Both the position numbers and the translations under genes were made by a program. Of a DNA stretch of 64,000 nt, positions 63,731 to 64,000 are shown piece after piece (the first letter of the stretch is position 1; each line of letters begins with the position of its first letter). Origin of the DNA: Planctomycetales bacterium (GTDB taxonomy: Bacteria > Planctomycetota > Planctomycetia > Planctomycetales > Planctomycetaceae). The notes under the pieces are model-generated. The model ran no database searches. It had not been told where the DNA came from and saw nothing but the letters and a program-made list of their open reading frames with translations. The stretch covers positions 1 through 64,000 of the forward strand of contig JAPLOA010000082.1 in assembly GCA_026400835.1 (NCBI GenBank), given 5' to 3'.

Positions 63731-64000
63731 ATGTCATCTGACCCACCGGTAAAGCGACGAAAGAAAAGAGATACTGAAAGGGGCAACTCTTCTCAGCATT
63801 ATCTGATCGCGACGTGCTTTCTGTCGGGGGTTGTCGCCGTCCTGGTTCTGCCGCTGGATAAGGTGCGTTTTGGCAGTGCCTGGGTTGCTGAGAGTGCAGG
63901 GCAGTCGGCTCCCGCTGAGCCTGATGGTTACACAGAATCCTTCTGGGATAATCCTCGACCTTCTCGTGGTCATATCGGAGACCTGAGCAGAGCTCAACGA
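63731..64000 (+). CDS. Partial membrane-anchored protein running off the right edge
   Basis: Ninety codons are open from the ATG at 63731 to the end of the window with no stop. The N-terminus is very basic (SSDPPVKRRKKRDTERG), followed by one hydrophobic segment (HYLIATCFLSGVVAVLVLPLD, about residues 24-43). A polar region follows (AESAGQSAPAEPDGYTESFWDNP). The pattern is that of a single-span membrane protein with its bulk outside the cytoplasm. Family cannot be told from this part. Confidence 0.6.
   Translation, partial: MSSDPPVKRRKKRDTERGNSSQHYLIATCFLSGVVAVLVLPLDKVRFGSAWVAESAGQSAPAEPDGYTESFWDNPRPSRGHIGDLSRAQR

Overview
The window looks like a chromosomal segment of a member of the Planctomycetota. 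No rRNA or marker gene is present, so this rests on gene content. It has Ser/Thr kinases of the planctomycete type (one with two sulfatase-modifying-factor domains, one with WD40 repeats next to an ECF sigma gene). It has three giant secreted proteins whose N-termini carry variants of the LEPR-XLL motif (LESRVLLSA, LESRQLLSA, LETKVLLSA). It also has a PEP-CTERM protein, a dockerin-like C-terminus, a TIGR03032-type gene, and a di-haem peroxidase-like secreted protein of the cell-surface type. No CRISPR array, tRNA, rRNA or complete prophage was seen.

Layout. 1-4.3 kb: an RTX-type repeat protein with a perfect-stem terminator. 4.3-9.2 kb (minus): a kinase/double-SUMF1 protein whose C-terminal leucine-rich-repeat part lies in another frame, apparently split off by one extra base. 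10.1-14.5 kb (plus): an ECF sigma factor and a WD40 kinase. 14.8-20.9 kb (minus): a PEP-CTERM protein, a cadherin/dockerin surface protein and a TIGR03032 protein. 21.9-32.3 kb: a type II secretion / type IV pilus-like assembly locus, with gspE divergent from gspF-G-H-I-J-K, then a PilM-PilN-like fusion and a PilO-PilP/GspC-like fusion. 32.3-33.4 kb: a secreted GH5 cellulase-like enzyme. 34.1-38.9 kb: a second RTX/LEPR giant protein. 39.3-54.5 kb: a signalling and polysaccharide region. 55.7-63.1 kb (minus): a degraded paralogue, an ISL3-family remnant and a very large cytochrome-peroxidase-like protein split into two frames. A partial membrane protein runs off the right edge.

The most interesting region is 39-54.5 kb. 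It holds a sigma-54 activator (NtrC type), a near-consensus sigma-54 promoter with an upstream dyad in the expected enhancer position, and a compact operon starting with a LuxR/GerE regulator. Next come a FixJ-like regulator with a degenerate receiver and a 1759-residue protein joining a cellulose-synthase-like glycosyltransferase, a PilZ-like domain and a long TPR region. A PAS-PAS-PAS hybrid kinase with receiver and HPt domains follows. I infer a dedicated regulatory cascade for an exopolysaccharide; no member has been tested.

Three genes in the window (kinase-LRR, histidine kinase-receiver, cytochrome-peroxidase) are each broken by an apparent one-base shift at a point where homologues would be expected to read on. 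This could be sequence error, real decay or recoding, and affects how those products should be read.
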